Part shown: piece after piece, positions 43,183 to 51,616 of the stretch | How positions within the stretch are numbered: the first letter of the stretch is position 1 | How the letters are laid out: every line of letters begins with the position of its first letter | Assembly: GCA_902792685.1 (NCBI GenBank) | Contig: CADBAP010000005.1 | Span: 30,848-94,847 of the forward strand | Length of the DNA stretch: 64,000 nt | Source of the DNA: an uncultured Prevotellaceae bacterium | Lineage (GTDB): Bacteria; Bacteroidota; Bacteroidia; Bacteroidales; Bacteroidaceae | Reading direction: 5' to 3' | Program-made: the position numbers and the translations under genes | Notes under the pieces: generated by a model | Database searches by the model: none | Told to the model about the DNA's origin: nothing | What the model saw: only the letters and a program-made list of their open reading frames with translations

Positions 43183-43647
43183 TTATTTCTTCGGAACAAA
43201 TGATTCGTAGGTCAAATCATCGTAAAAAACACGTATTTCCGTAATGGTTCGCTTTGGTTTGTCAAGATATTTCACCTCATTTTTGACAATCTTTTTGGGT
43301 GTATAATTTACATCCTGTTGTATGACCCCATCAGAACTACGCTGAGGTAGGGGATGAGCATCATCATCAAAGTTGAACGATGGCTCATCAACCACATCCT
43401 GACTGTTTGCTGTCTGGGTATCTGATGAGAAATTGGTGTCTTTGAACATAGCACCATGACCATAAAGAATCCACTCAAGGTTGAGGGTAGGGAACTTTTT
43501 CCGGATAGCATCAACGGTCGTTAAGGTGGGTTTTGTTCTTCCATTGAAGATGCTGCTCAATGATGCAGGGGAGATACCAATCAGATCAGAGAAGGTCTGT
43601 TGGGTCATGTGCTGGGTCTCCATGAGATGTTTAATCCTATCTTTCAT
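43183..43647 (-). CDS. XRE-type helix-turn-helix regulator
   Basis: 154 residues; ATG at 43647 chosen over a TTG at 43665. Residues 1-65 are a Cro/C1-type HTH (MKDRIKHLMETQHMTQQTFS, LIGISPASLSSIFNGRTKPT, then a helix NLEWILYGHGAMF as in phage-type repressors). Residues 70-154 are acidic then basic and probably unstructured up to a short beta region (ITEIRVFYDDLTYESFVPKK). The LEWILYGHGxMF ending of the HTH is common in Bacteroidota single-gene regulators. Own promoter (TACCTTTGT, about 43774-43766). Target unknown. Confidence 0.85.
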   Translation of the reverse strand: MKDRIKHLMETQHMTQQTFSDLIGISPASLSSIFNGRTKPTLTTVDAIRKKFPTLNLEWILYGHGAMFKDTNFSSDTQTANSQDVVDEPSFNFDDDAHPLPQRSSDGVIQQDVNYTPKKIVKNEVKYLDKPKRTITEIRVFYDDLTYESFVPKK

Positions 43648-43775
43648 AAAATCAAAATATGTCAATTACAAAATCATTTTTTACAAATTCAGCCTCTTAT
43701 AGAGAGGGGTATTTCTGCATGCCAAGTCCCGAAAAAGGGTAAAATGGTCACTTTTCTAAGATTTTACAAAGGTAA

Positions 43776-44585
43776 AGCAAAAAAATAAACTATACAAATT
43801 TCTAAAGGAGAATTTTACGATTAAAATCTAATATTCGCAAACTAAAAGTTTAAAGTTCAAAATTCTAAAACTTGAAGATTCATGTTTGAAAACGAAAAGA
43901 TGAATTTAGAATGCAAAACCCTAAATCAGTAAATATCGAACCATTTTACATAAAAATCTGAGTATTATCAGACTGTTACGTACAACGGGGAGTCTTTTGG
44001 TAAGAAATATGCAGTTTGCAGTTACACAGGGTGTCAATATTTGCAATAACACAACATAATTTTTGTCTATTTTGCTAATTATTAGCACGTTACAAGTTTA
44101 AATGCTGGGGCGTATAAATATGCATCGCGCGCTGGCGGGTTGTTGTTTTAAATTTGTGAATGTATATTCGGCTTTATGCTATTCAGTTTTAAGTATTAAA
44201 ATTTATGCTTTTAAATAATGAATAATCGATTTTGTTTTGTGTATTTGTCCCTTTCGTTTAGCTTTCTAAAACGCAAACGATTGTGAATAATAAATCTGCT
44301 TTCGCTGAAATTTCGAAATTCGCGCGTATTTGAAGTATTTCTGAACAAGCGATGGAATGCTTAAAAATATTGAAGTTTTGAAGGCCTTATTTTGAGCTAA
44401 TCCCCCACTGTCACAGCACTTTAGGGCAAAAAATCGTGTACGGAAAAAAATCAATTCTAGACAAAAATAGGGCTATTTTGGCACTTTTGGGGAGGTTTTT
44501 TGAGCTTTCTCAGGAAAGAAAAACAATCCAAACGATGAGTAAAGGAGTCGGAAACGGGTGATTATTTTTCTGGAGTGTCAGAATT
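43776..44585. other. Long AT-rich intergenic region without a recognisable gene
   Basis: About 800 bases with no convincing reading frame, repeat family or RNA. The only structured points are a perfect 13-base palindrome GCTAATTATTAGC (44074-44086) just after a TATTTTGC-like sequence and AATTTCGAAATT (about 44309-44320). The first bases overlap the HTH promoter. It could be a decayed gene or a regulatory tract, and it shows no match in this window to other intergenic elements. Confidence 0.6.
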
Positions 44586-45611
44586 CTAATGCAAGATAAA
44601 AAAGATGAGTTCTTTCATCAGATCGCCTGCGCTGGTGTTCGGATTATCCAATCCTTTGCTTTTTGCGTCAATTTCACGGATCTTGGAGATGATATCGAGC
44701 GTTTTCCTGGGAGAATAGTATCTCATACCCGTCAAATAGTCTTTTGCACCCCATGCAGACTTGAGATCCAGCGCGTCAGCAATGTCATTTTCGTTCCGTT
44801 TTTGGGGCGCATAATGGGCAATCATCAGATTTTGGAAGAAAGTGAAGAGCATCGGGAGTAAAGCATAGATAGAACCGGCTTTGGGGTTGCTGTCAAAATA
44901 TTTCACTATCTGGTTTGCTTTGAACACATTTTTGCTCACAATTGCGTTTTTGAGTTCAAATGGATTGAAGTCTTTGCTCACGCCAATTTGTTCCTCCACA
45001 ATCTCTGGCGTCACTCTCCTATCCGTCTTTCCAGCAAACGAAACAAGCACCTTATCCAGTTCCGAAGTCAGTCGGCTCAAATCAGAGCCAATATGGTCGG
45101 CAATCATCTGTGAAGCCTTCTGATCAATCGTTGCCTGGTGCTGTTTCAGGTAGTTTTCGATGAAATTAGGCAACTCAAATTCGCGCATCTTCTTGCTTTC
45201 AAACACGACGCCCACAGATGCAGCCAATGAAACAACCGCTTTTCGACCGTCAATTTTGCCGTTTTTATGGCACCACACCAAGATGGTTGATTCGACGGGC
45301 GCTTTCAGGTACTTTTCCAACGCATCCAACGAGCGGATATTCTGCGCTTCTTTCACGATAACTACCTGATATTCGGCCATCATGGGGTATCTGCGCGCCA
45401 TATCAGCCACCTGAACAGCTGTTGTATCGGCACCAAAAACAATCGTCTGGTTGAAGTCTCGCTCCTCTGGTGACAGCACATTTTCAGCAATATAGTCCGC
45501 AATCTGGTCGATATAATACGCTTCCTCACCCATTAATATATAAATAGGTGAAAACTTGCGTGCCTTCAAATCGGCCATAATTGCTTGAAATGTTGCTCCT
45601 TTTGTTGCCAC
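44586..45611 (-). CDS. holA: DNA polymerase III delta subunit
   Basis: 341 residues with a GTG start that fits the family N-terminus. The delta subunit opens the sliding clamp in the clamp loader. LKARKFSPIYILMGEEAYYI, VVIVKEAQNIRSLDALEKYL, FELPNFIENYLKQHQATIDQ and GVSKDFNPFELKNAIVSKN match the family. The C-terminal collar helices are complete. It diverges from the HsdR_N-like gene across 103 bases where the two -7 boxes overlap in TTTGCATGCAAA. Confidence 0.93.
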   Translation of the reverse strand: MATKGATFQAIMADLKARKFSPIYILMGEEAYYIDQIADYIAENVLSPEERDFNQTIVFGADTTAVQVADMARRYPMMAEYQVVIVKEAQNIRSLDALEKYLKAPVESTILVWCHKNGKIDGRKAVVSLAASVGVVFESKKMREFELPNFIENYLKQHQATIDQKASQMIADHIGSDLSRLTSELDKVLVSFAGKTDRRVTPEIVEEQIGVSKDFNPFELKNAIVSKNVFKANQIVKYFDSNPKAGSIYALLPMLFTFFQNLMIAHYAPQKRNENDIADALDLKSAWGAKDYLTGMRYYSPRKTLDIISKIREIDAKSKGLDNPNTSAGDLMKELIFFILH

Positions 45612-45627
45612 TTTCGGAAATTTGTGT

Positions 45628-45647
45628 TACTTTTGCATGCAAATTTA
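45628..45647. promoter_or_regulatory. Overlapping divergent -7 boxes of holA and the nuclease-like gene
   Basis: Rightward TACTTTTGC (45628-45636) and leftward TAAATTTGC (45647-45639) meet in the palindrome TTTGCATGCAAA (45632-45643). Confidence 0.7.
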
Positions 45648-45714
45648 GACAAAATTCTCGAATTATCAGCCGATAGTTCCAAGAAATCTCATTTCGAGGA
45701 CAGAAAGTTTTAAA

Positions 45715-46164
45715 ATGACGCCCTTAAACCTGCCGCCATACGAAATCAAGATACGCGAATCAGAAGGAAAGCGCATGATTTTCGACATGCTCCGTCGGAA
45801 ATACGTTGCGCTGACCCCAGAGGAATGGGTGCGCCAGCATTTTGTACACTATCTCATCGACCACAAGCACTACCCTGCTACCCTTCTCGCCAACGAGGTG
45901 AAGCTGCAGGTTGGCAATAAAGTATTACGTGCCGACACCGTATTGTACAACCAACAGTTACAGCCTCGGATCATTGTTGAATACAAGGCTCCAAACATTG
46001 CGATTACGCAGAAAGTGTTCGACCAGATTAGCGTCTATAACCTACTGTTGAAAGTCGATTATCTGATTGTCTCCAACGGCATCAACCACTATGTTTGTCA
46101 AATGGATTACGAACATCAAAAATATGTATTCTTGGAAGACATCCCCGACTACCAAAATGTCTGA
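45715..46164 (+). CDS. Stand-alone HsdR N-terminal-like nuclease domain protein
   Basis: 149 residues, PD-(D/E)xK fold of the type I restriction enzyme R protein N-terminal family. EEWVRQHFVHYLIDHKHYPA, the metal-binding Asp in VLRADTVLYNQQLQPRIIVE and the E-x-K in VEYKAPNIAITQKVFDQISV are present. No helicase or specificity subunit is nearby, so this is not a restriction system. It sits next to holA and shares its promoter region, which suggests a housekeeping role in DNA metabolism. Catalysis is plausible, not shown. Confidence 0.88.
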   Translation: MTPLNLPPYEIKIRESEGKRMIFDMLRRKYVALTPEEWVRQHFVHYLIDHKHYPATLLANEVKLQVGNKVLRADTVLYNQQLQPRIIVEYKAPNIAITQKVFDQISVYNLLLKVDYLIVSNGINHYVCQMDYEHQKYVFLEDIPDYQNV

Positions 46165-46231
46165 CAAAATTCCTTCAACCTTCAACCATCAACGACCTCC
46201 CTCCCCTTGGGAGGGTTGGGGTGGGGGTCGC
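46165..46231. repeat. Composite repeat after the nuclease-like gene
   Basis: CCTTCAACCTTCAACCATC stutter, then CCTCCCTCCCCTTGGGAGGG and TTGGGGTGGGGG; ends in the stop codon of the M64 gene. Confidence 0.88.
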
Positions 46232-47505
46232 TATTTCTCCGTATAGAAATCGATGAGTCGCGTAATCGCATCACGACACACTTGACAGAATTCCGGATTT
46301 TCGTTCGTGCGCATCCTACAATCCTGTAATCCGCGATACACGCCTTTCAAGGAATAGCCAGCACCTTCATACACCCCGATTTTCTTCATATCTGACGAGG
46401 GTTTGGTGGGAATTTCAGTACCTTTTTTGATCAGATGTTCCCATTTTCCATGAAAATCAGTGAGCGTAGTGATATTGGGTTCCCAAGGCTCCACATCGTG
46501 CGGATACATCGGAATATCCTCTTCCTCGTAGGCATATTCGTCTGCCAATCCAGCAAAAGAATGACCGAATTCATGCACCACAACCGGTTTAAACAACGGA
46601 TGATGCGCCATCGCGAGGTTATAGGAGTTCAAGATGCCTCCTCCACCATAGTTTTCTGTATTCACCAGGATGACGATGTGCTCGTAGGGAGTCCCCGCCA
46701 ACCAATCGTGTAGGGTTTTCAGCCGCAGCGTTGTCAGGTATCGGTCGCTGTAGAAAGTGTCGAAATGCGAACCCAAGGCCGTATGCTTCCAGATGCCTTT
46801 CGACGGGATAGAAGTACCGCTGTCCACAGAAGGCGCTTCTACGGCAATGACGTTGAACCGGTCTTTCAAACTTTTAAATGGTTCGTGCGCAAACAACGCC
46901 TCGTTCGCCGTATTCACATCACGCAGGAAGATGTCCATTTCGTCTTGCTGATAACCTTCGGCGATATAGGCAATATGGATGCAGCGTGTGGTGTCGGCAG
47001 CCTGTATGACGGTGCGATAAGGCGTCGGCTCCTCCCCTATTTTCCGAATCAGAATATCCTGTGGCACAACGGTATGCGTCAGCGTAGCCATCACTTCGCG
47101 ACAGTTGTTGAACAGGTTCAACGTGATATCGACTGTATCTTTGGGGAAAGGCACGAGGAACACATTTTCGAAGGCCCTGCTCGTCGTTTTTGCCTCATCA
47201 TACGACAGCCATTCCTGAAACAGCGTGGAAAAAGAATTGCGATAGATGATGTCGCCACTCTGATGGGCGCGAACGGTGATCTGGCCGTTTCCTTCTACAG
47301 GCAGTTCCGCCAGACGTTGGCGTTTCCCATACCAGCGAGGGACAGATTTCAGCTCATCCACCGCAATCATCTGCTGATTTACGTTTCCAGAGAAGGTGTA
47401 GTCAATGCGCAACGTCCTGTCTTCAAACCAGTCGTTGAACTCTTGTGCATATACTGCTGCCGACAGGAGCAGCATAGTCAGGATGAATGTGATTCTTCTT
47501 TTCAT
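46231..47505 (-). CDS. M64-family secreted metallopeptidase
   Basis: 424 residues. Signal peptide MKRRITFILTMLLLSAAVYA. Residues 20-165 form a beta-sandwich N-terminal domain; the peptidase part begins at CIHIAYIAEGYQQDEMDIFL. Zinc motif VVHEFGHSFAGLADEYAYEE (HExGHxxxGxxD) and a late HxxxxE-like region TDFHGKWEHL are typical of IgA-peptidase-type M64 enzymes of gut and oral Bacteroidota. Likely exported to periplasm or surface; natural substrate unknown. The stop codon overlaps a palindromic repeat. Adjacent upstream is the alanine symporter gene. Confidence 0.93.
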   Translation of the reverse strand: MKRRITFILTMLLLSAAVYAQEFNDWFEDRTLRIDYTFSGNVNQQMIAVDELKSVPRWYGKRQRLAELPVEGNGQITVRAHQSGDIIYRNSFSTLFQEWLSYDEAKTTSRAFENVFLVPFPKDTVDITLNLFNNCREVMATLTHTVVPQDILIRKIGEEPTPYRTVIQAADTTRCIHIAYIAEGYQQDEMDIFLRDVNTANEALFAHEPFKSLKDRFNVIAVEAPSVDSGTSIPSKGIWKHTALGSHFDTFYSDRYLTTLRLKTLHDWLAGTPYEHIVILVNTENYGGGGILNSYNLAMAHHPLFKPVVVHEFGHSFAGLADEYAYEEEDIPMYPHDVEPWEPNITTLTDFHGKWEHLIKKGTEIPTKPSSDMKKIGVYEGAGYSLKGVYRGLQDCRMRTNENPEFCQVCRDAITRLIDFYTEK

Positions 47506-47520
47506 GATATACAGGTATTT

Positions 47521-48921
47521 TTATTCCCAACAATCCAGTTCGTCTTGCAGTTCTGGGAGCTGGGAGCGATGGAACGTAGGACTCTCGATGCCTTGCTGTT
47601 TCTGGTTACGGTAGTCGTCGAGAAGCCGGAAGACATATTTTCCCAAAAGGATGATGGCAATGAGGTTGCAGGCTGTAAGAAGCGCCATACACAAATCGAT
47701 GATGCTCCATACCGTATCAAGCGAAACGAGTGCACCAAACAGCACCATCACACCGCCAGAAAGGATGCGGAAGATGGGTATCGCAGCCGGATGCTTCGTC
47801 ATAAACCGCACATTGGCCTCACCATAATAATAATTTCCGATGATACTGGAGTACGCGAAGAGGAGGATAGCGATGGCGACAAAAACCGATCCCCATGCAC
47901 CCACCTCATGCTGCAAAGCCGTCTGCGTCAGCATGATACCATTGAGTTCCGGATTATCGTAAATACCGCTGATGAGGATGATAAATGCCGTACATGAGCA
48001 CACCACCAACGTGTCCGTAAACACACCCAGCGCCTGAATGAGTCCCTGTTTCACAGGATGCGAAACAGCTGCTGTTGCTGCCGCATTGGGCGCACTACCC
48101 TCTCCTGCCTCATTGGAAAACAGGCCGCGCTTCACACCATTCATGATGGCTGCTCCGACGGTTCCGCCCACTGCCTGCTCCAATCCGAAGGCGCTGTCGA
48201 TAATCACACGAAACACATGCGGCACAAGGTCGATATTCATGATGACGATGACAACAGCCAACACAAAATACCCTACCGCCATGATAGGCACCAAGACGGA
48301 ACTGACACGTGCAATGCGCTGAATGCCGCCAAAGATAATGATGAGCGTGATGATGACCAGCACCACTCCAACCACCTCCGGATTCCAACCAAAAGCACCC
48401 TGCATGGCCCCACAAATCGTATTTGCCTGCACAGAGTTGTTGGCCATTCCGAACGAAACGGTGATGAGCACAGCGAAGAGTATAGCCATCCAACGGCTAT
48501 GCAGTCCCTGCTGGATATAATAGGCAGGACCGCCGATGAATGAATCACGATGATGTCGCTTGAAGAGCTGTCCCAGCGTGGATTCCACGAATGCCGTTGC
48601 CGATCCTAACAGCGCCATCACCCACATCCACAGCACGGCACCAGGTCCGCCTACAGCAATGGCTGTGGCGACACCAGCAAGATTACCTGTTCCCACACGT
48701 GATGCTAACGAGACTGCAAACGCCTGAAACGAGGAAATATGTCGTTCGTGTCCGTCAGGACGACCTGACGACTCGAAGAGCAGCCTGAACATCTCCCCTA
48801 CCATTCGGAACTGCACGAATCGAGTACGCCAGGTGAACCACAGTCCGCAGCCCACCAGCGCCGCAATTATCGCATAGCCCCACAGCGCATCGTTGATTTG
48901 ATTGATCAGCTCTATTATCAT
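47521..48921 (-). CDS. Na+/alanine symporter (AGCS family)
   Basis: 466 residues from the ATG at 48921. About ten to eleven membrane helices. The AGCS blocks GVATAIAVGGPGAVLWMWVM, LKRHHRDSFIGGPAYYIQQG-like and GLFSNEAGEGSAPNAAATAA (G-x-x-S-N-E-A-G-x-G) are clear. Imports alanine or glycine with sodium. The -7 box TACCTTCGC (48936-48928) ends only six bases before the ATG, so the message is almost leaderless. M64 gene 15 bases downstream. Confidence 0.94.
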   Translation of the reverse strand: MIIELINQINDALWGYAIIAALVGCGLWFTWRTRFVQFRMVGEMFRLLFESSGRPDGHERHISSFQAFAVSLASRVGTGNLAGVATAIAVGGPGAVLWMWVMALLGSATAFVESTLGQLFKRHHRDSFIGGPAYYIQQGLHSRWMAILFAVLITVSFGMANNSVQANTICGAMQGAFGWNPEVVGVVLVIITLIIIFGGIQRIARVSSVLVPIMAVGYFVLAVVIVIMNIDLVPHVFRVIIDSAFGLEQAVGGTVGAAIMNGVKRGLFSNEAGEGSAPNAAATAAVSHPVKQGLIQALGVFTDTLVVCSCTAFIILISGIYDNPELNGIMLTQTALQHEVGAWGSVFVAIAILLFAYSSIIGNYYYGEANVRFMTKHPAAIPIFRILSGGVMVLFGALVSLDTVWSIIDLCMALLTACNLIAIILLGKYVFRLLDDYRNQKQQGIESPTFHRSQLPELQDELDCWE

Positions 48922-48927
48922 TTGTGT

Positions 48928-48936
48928 GCGAAGGTA
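48928..48936 (-). promoter_or_regulatory. -7 box of the AGCS gene, abutting its ATG
   Basis: TACCTTCGC on the minus strand; expected start of transcription at or next to the ATG. Confidence 0.65.
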
Positions 48937-49090
48937 CAAAAAAATGATGGATTATCCAAAGAAATCCCACTTTTTACACCTCCTTTTCAATGCAAATAAA
49001 AAAATAGAGTTTAAAATTGACTTTTACACCATCCTAATTATAACTATAGTAAATTGATGTCTTTTTGGTAGAAGTTTACAAAATATTGAT

Positions 49091-49099
49091 TATCTTTGC
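49091..49099 (+). promoter_or_regulatory. -7 box of nhaC
   Basis: TATCTTTGC, 24 bases before the ATG at 49124. Confidence 0.8.
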
Positions 49100-49123
49100 A
49101 GACTAGAAACAAAGAACAAGTCA

Positions 49124-50557
49124 ATGACACAAAAGACACCTCACCCACTGATAGCCATCATTCCTGTGGTGGTGCTCATCGGATTCCTGGGCATCGTCAT
49201 CACACTGTTTGGCAGCGACTCACTGAATGGCGGCAGTCAGATAGCGTTGCTGATGGGTATGGCGGTGTGCGTCAGTCTGTCGATGACGGTTTATCGCGTA
49301 TCGTGGCATACATTCGAGAAGCAGGTCAAGAAGACGCTGGGCGAAGTGAGCATCACGCTGCTCATACTGCTCTGTGTGGGTATGCTGGCTGGCACATGGA
49401 TGATCAGCGGTGTTGTTCCCACCTTAATCTATTATGGCGTGCAAATCATGTCACCCCAGTTCTTCCTCGTATCGGCTTGCCTTATCTGTGCGCTGGTATC
49501 GGTGCTGTCAGGCAGTTCGTGGACGACGATTGCCACCATCGGTGTGGCATTGTTGGGCATCAGTCATGCGTTGGGGATATCGGAAGCCTGGACGGCGGGA
49601 GCCATCATCTCCGGAGCCTATTTCGGTGATAAGATGTCACCGTTGAGCGATACGACCATTCTGGCGTCGTCGGCAACAGGGACGGGTCTGTTTACGCATA
49701 TCCGCTATATGGTTTACACCACCGTTCCCACCTTCCTGATTACGATCAGCATCTTCTTCATTGCCGGATTGAGCGGTGGGGAGAATGCTGTGGTGCAGGT
49801 CGACGAATATACGACAGGACTGGCTCAGAAGTTCAACATTTCGCTATGGACGTTGCTGGTGCCTGTGCTGACGGGTGTGCTGATAGCACGGCGCGTTCCT
49901 TCACTCATCGTTCTCTTCGCATCATCGGTAATGGCAGGCATCGTGGCACTCATCCTACAGCCCCACATCCTATGCGAGGTTGCCGGCGACTCGACTGCAT
50001 CGGCTTCGACGCTTACACGCGGGCTGGCAATCACCTGTTACGGCTCTACGGCTGTGGATACGGGTAATGCCTCACTCAACGAACTCATCTCGACACGCGG
50101 TATGGCGGGTATGCTGAACACCATCTGGCTGATTATCTGCGCGATGTGCTTTGGCGCAGCGATGGTGGCCAGCCGCATGATCGACAGCATCACAGGCGTT
50201 ATCCTTCGATGGGTGAGAAGCAGAACCAGCCTGGTGGCATCGACGGTAGGAACAGGCATCTTCCTCAACATCACAACAGGAGACCAGTTTATCTCTATCG
50301 TGCTGAATGCCGACATATATAAAGAGGTGTATCGGAAGGAAGGATACGAGAGTCGTCTGCTGAGTCGAACCACTGAGGATGCAGCTACGGTAACCTCTGT
50401 GCTGATTCCTTGGAATACATGCGGAATGACGCAATCGACGGTGCTGGGCGTTTCCACACTGACGTATCTGCCTTATTGTTTCTTCAATCTGCTATCGCCG
50501 ATCATGTCTGTCATTATCGCTGCTATCGGATGGAAGATTAAGAAAATTGAGAATTGA
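49124..50557 (+). CDS. nhaC: Na+/H+ antiporter, NhaC family
   Basis: 477 residues, about twelve membrane helices. IAIIPVVVLIGFLGIVITLF, GSSWTTIATIGVALLGISHA and AGAIISGAYFGDKMSPLSDT are the NhaC signatures (the last carries the conserved D-K-x-S-P-L-S-D-T). Exchanges sodium for protons at the inner membrane, which would recycle sodium brought in by the neighbouring AGCS symporter; a malate-lactate or other NhaC-like activity is also known. Divergent from the AGCS gene across about 200 bases. Confidence 0.93.
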   Translation: MTQKTPHPLIAIIPVVVLIGFLGIVITLFGSDSLNGGSQIALLMGMAVCVSLSMTVYRVSWHTFEKQVKKTLGEVSITLLILLCVGMLAGTWMISGVVPTLIYYGVQIMSPQFFLVSACLICALVSVLSGSSWTTIATIGVALLGISHALGISEAWTAGAIISGAYFGDKMSPLSDTTILASSATGTGLFTHIRYMVYTTVPTFLITISIFFIAGLSGGENAVVQVDEYTTGLAQKFNISLWTLLVPVLTGVLIARRVPSLIVLFASSVMAGIVALILQPHILCEVAGDSTASASTLTRGLAITCYGSTAVDTGNASLNELISTRGMAGMLNTIWLIICAMCFGAAMVASRMIDSITGVILRWVRSRTSLVASTVGTGIFLNITTGDQFISIVLNADIYKEVYRKEGYESRLLSRTTEDAATVTSVLIPWNTCGMTQSTVLGVSTLTYLPYCFFNLLSPIMSVIIAAIGWKIKKIEN

Positions 50558-50560
50558 ACT

Positions 50561-50669
50561 TGGTTGTTTAGGAAATTGGTCGTTTGGTCGTTTAGGGAAA
50601 TTACGAATTAAGCATTAAGAACCAACGGTCACTGACCGAAGGGAAGTAATTAAAAATTAAAAATTAAAA
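50561..50669. repeat. Stutters before the TerB-DnaJ gene
   Basis: TTGGTCGTTTAGG-type units, then TTAAAAATTAAAAATTAAAA. The first unit also forms the cysK leader. Confidence 0.75.
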
Positions 50670-50670
50670 T

Positions 50671-51504
50671 ATGGCAATAGGAAAATGGATTGGCGGCGTG
50701 CTGGGCTGGGTGATTACCGGCAATGTACTGGGAGCAATGGCAGGCTTTTTTCTCGGCTCGCTGTTTGACGGGAGCACGACCACATCAAGCAATAGTTACG
50801 GACAAAGTGGTTTTGGAGGAGGAAATGCCCAAGCATATGACGAAGGCAACAGAAACTCTTTCCTGTTTTCGATGCTGGTATTGTCCTCGTACATCATCCG
50901 TGCTGATGGAAAGATTATGCATTCAGAGATGGAATTTGTACGCGACTTCCTGCGCCGCAACTTTGGAGAGGTAGCCGTCAGTGAGGGAGAGACCATTCTG
51001 TTGCGAATGTTTGAAGAACAGAAACGACAGGGAGATGCCGTTTTCAAGGAGAATATCAGGCAGGCTTGTGCGGAGATGCGCATGCATATGGACTACAGCA
51101 CACGCCTGCAGTTGCTGAGTTTCCTTGCGATGATAGCCAAAGCTGACGGAACGGTAAGTCTTGAAGAGGTGCAAGCCGTCAGAGAGATTGGCAGTTATCT
51201 GCAGATTGATGCTGTTGATGTGGAATCCATCCTGAGTATGGGATATTCTTCAGGGAGAGGGAGCGAGAGAGCGAGGGATAGAGGGAGCGAGAGAGCGAAC
51301 GAGCTGTCTCAAGCCTATAAGGTACTGGGAATCTCTCCATCGGCAAGCAACGACGAGGTGAAGAAAGCCTATCGCCAAATGGCACTGAAGCATCATCCTG
51401 ACCGTGTAGCAACGTTAGGCGAGGATGTGAAGCAGGCTGCAGAAAAGAAATTCCAGGAAATCAACAACGCCAAAGAGGTGATTTTCAAGGCGAGGGGAAT
51501 GTAA
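50671..51504 (+). CDS. TerB - J-domain co-chaperone (DjlA-like)
   Basis: 277 residues. A glycine-rich hydrophobic N-terminus (GGVLGWVITGNVLGAMAGFF) resembles the membrane anchor of DjlA. Residues 65-185 are a TerB-type helical domain (LVLSSYIIRADGKIMHSEME, LLSFLAMIAKADGTVSLEEV with acidic DG pairs). Residues 215-277 are a J domain (AYKVLGISPSASNDEVKKAY, LKHHPDRVATL) that should stimulate DnaK. The linker (GRGSERARDRGSERANE) is encoded by a GGGAGCGAGAGAGCGA stutter, a repeat inserted between the two domains. Confidence 0.92.
   Translation: MAIGKWIGGVLGWVITGNVLGAMAGFFLGSLFDGSTTTSSNSYGQSGFGGGNAQAYDEGNRNSFLFSMLVLSSYIIRADGKIMHSEMEFVRDFLRRNFGEVAVSEGETILLRMFEEQKRQGDAVFKENIRQACAEMRMHMDYSTRLQLLSFLAMIAKADGTVSLEEVQAVREIGSYLQIDAVDVESILSMGYSSGRGSERARDRGSERANELSQAYKVLGISPSASNDEVKKAYRQMALKHHPDRVATLGEDVKQAAEKKFQEINNAKEVIFKARGM
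51252..51302. repeat. In-frame stutter between TerB and J domains
   Basis: GGGAGCGAGAGAGCGA repeated about three times; the same motif type recurs after the gene at 51537-51567. Confidence 0.85.
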
Positions 51505-51567
51505 AAACCCACCCCTGCCCTCCCAAAGGGAGGGAGTGAGAGAACGAGGGAGTGAGGGAGCGAGAGG
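51505..51567. repeat. Composite repeat after the TerB-DnaJ gene
   Basis: ACCCACCCCTGCCC plus CCTCCCAAAGGGAGGGAG, almost the same as 9889-9925, followed by GAGTGAGGGAGCGAGAG stutters. Confidence 0.88.
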
Positions 51568-51572
51568 AAACA

Positions 51573-51601
51573 AAAAAGCGGAGCTTGTGGCTCCGCTTTT
51601 T
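51573..51601. terminator. Bidirectional terminator
   Basis: AAAAAGCGGAGC and GCTCCGCTTTTT with loop TTGTG, between the convergent TerB-DnaJ and zinc-ribbon genes. Confidence 0.92.
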
Positions 51602-51616
51602 GATGATGGTCCTTGA

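Noticed and set aside
44266-44454. 62-residue minus-strand frame in the long intergenic region
   Set aside because: No start context, no recognisable motif, and composition like the surrounding AT-rich DNA.
45715-46164. Type I restriction-modification system
   Set aside because: Only a lone HsdR N-terminal-like domain is present; no helicase, methylase or specificity gene is nearby.
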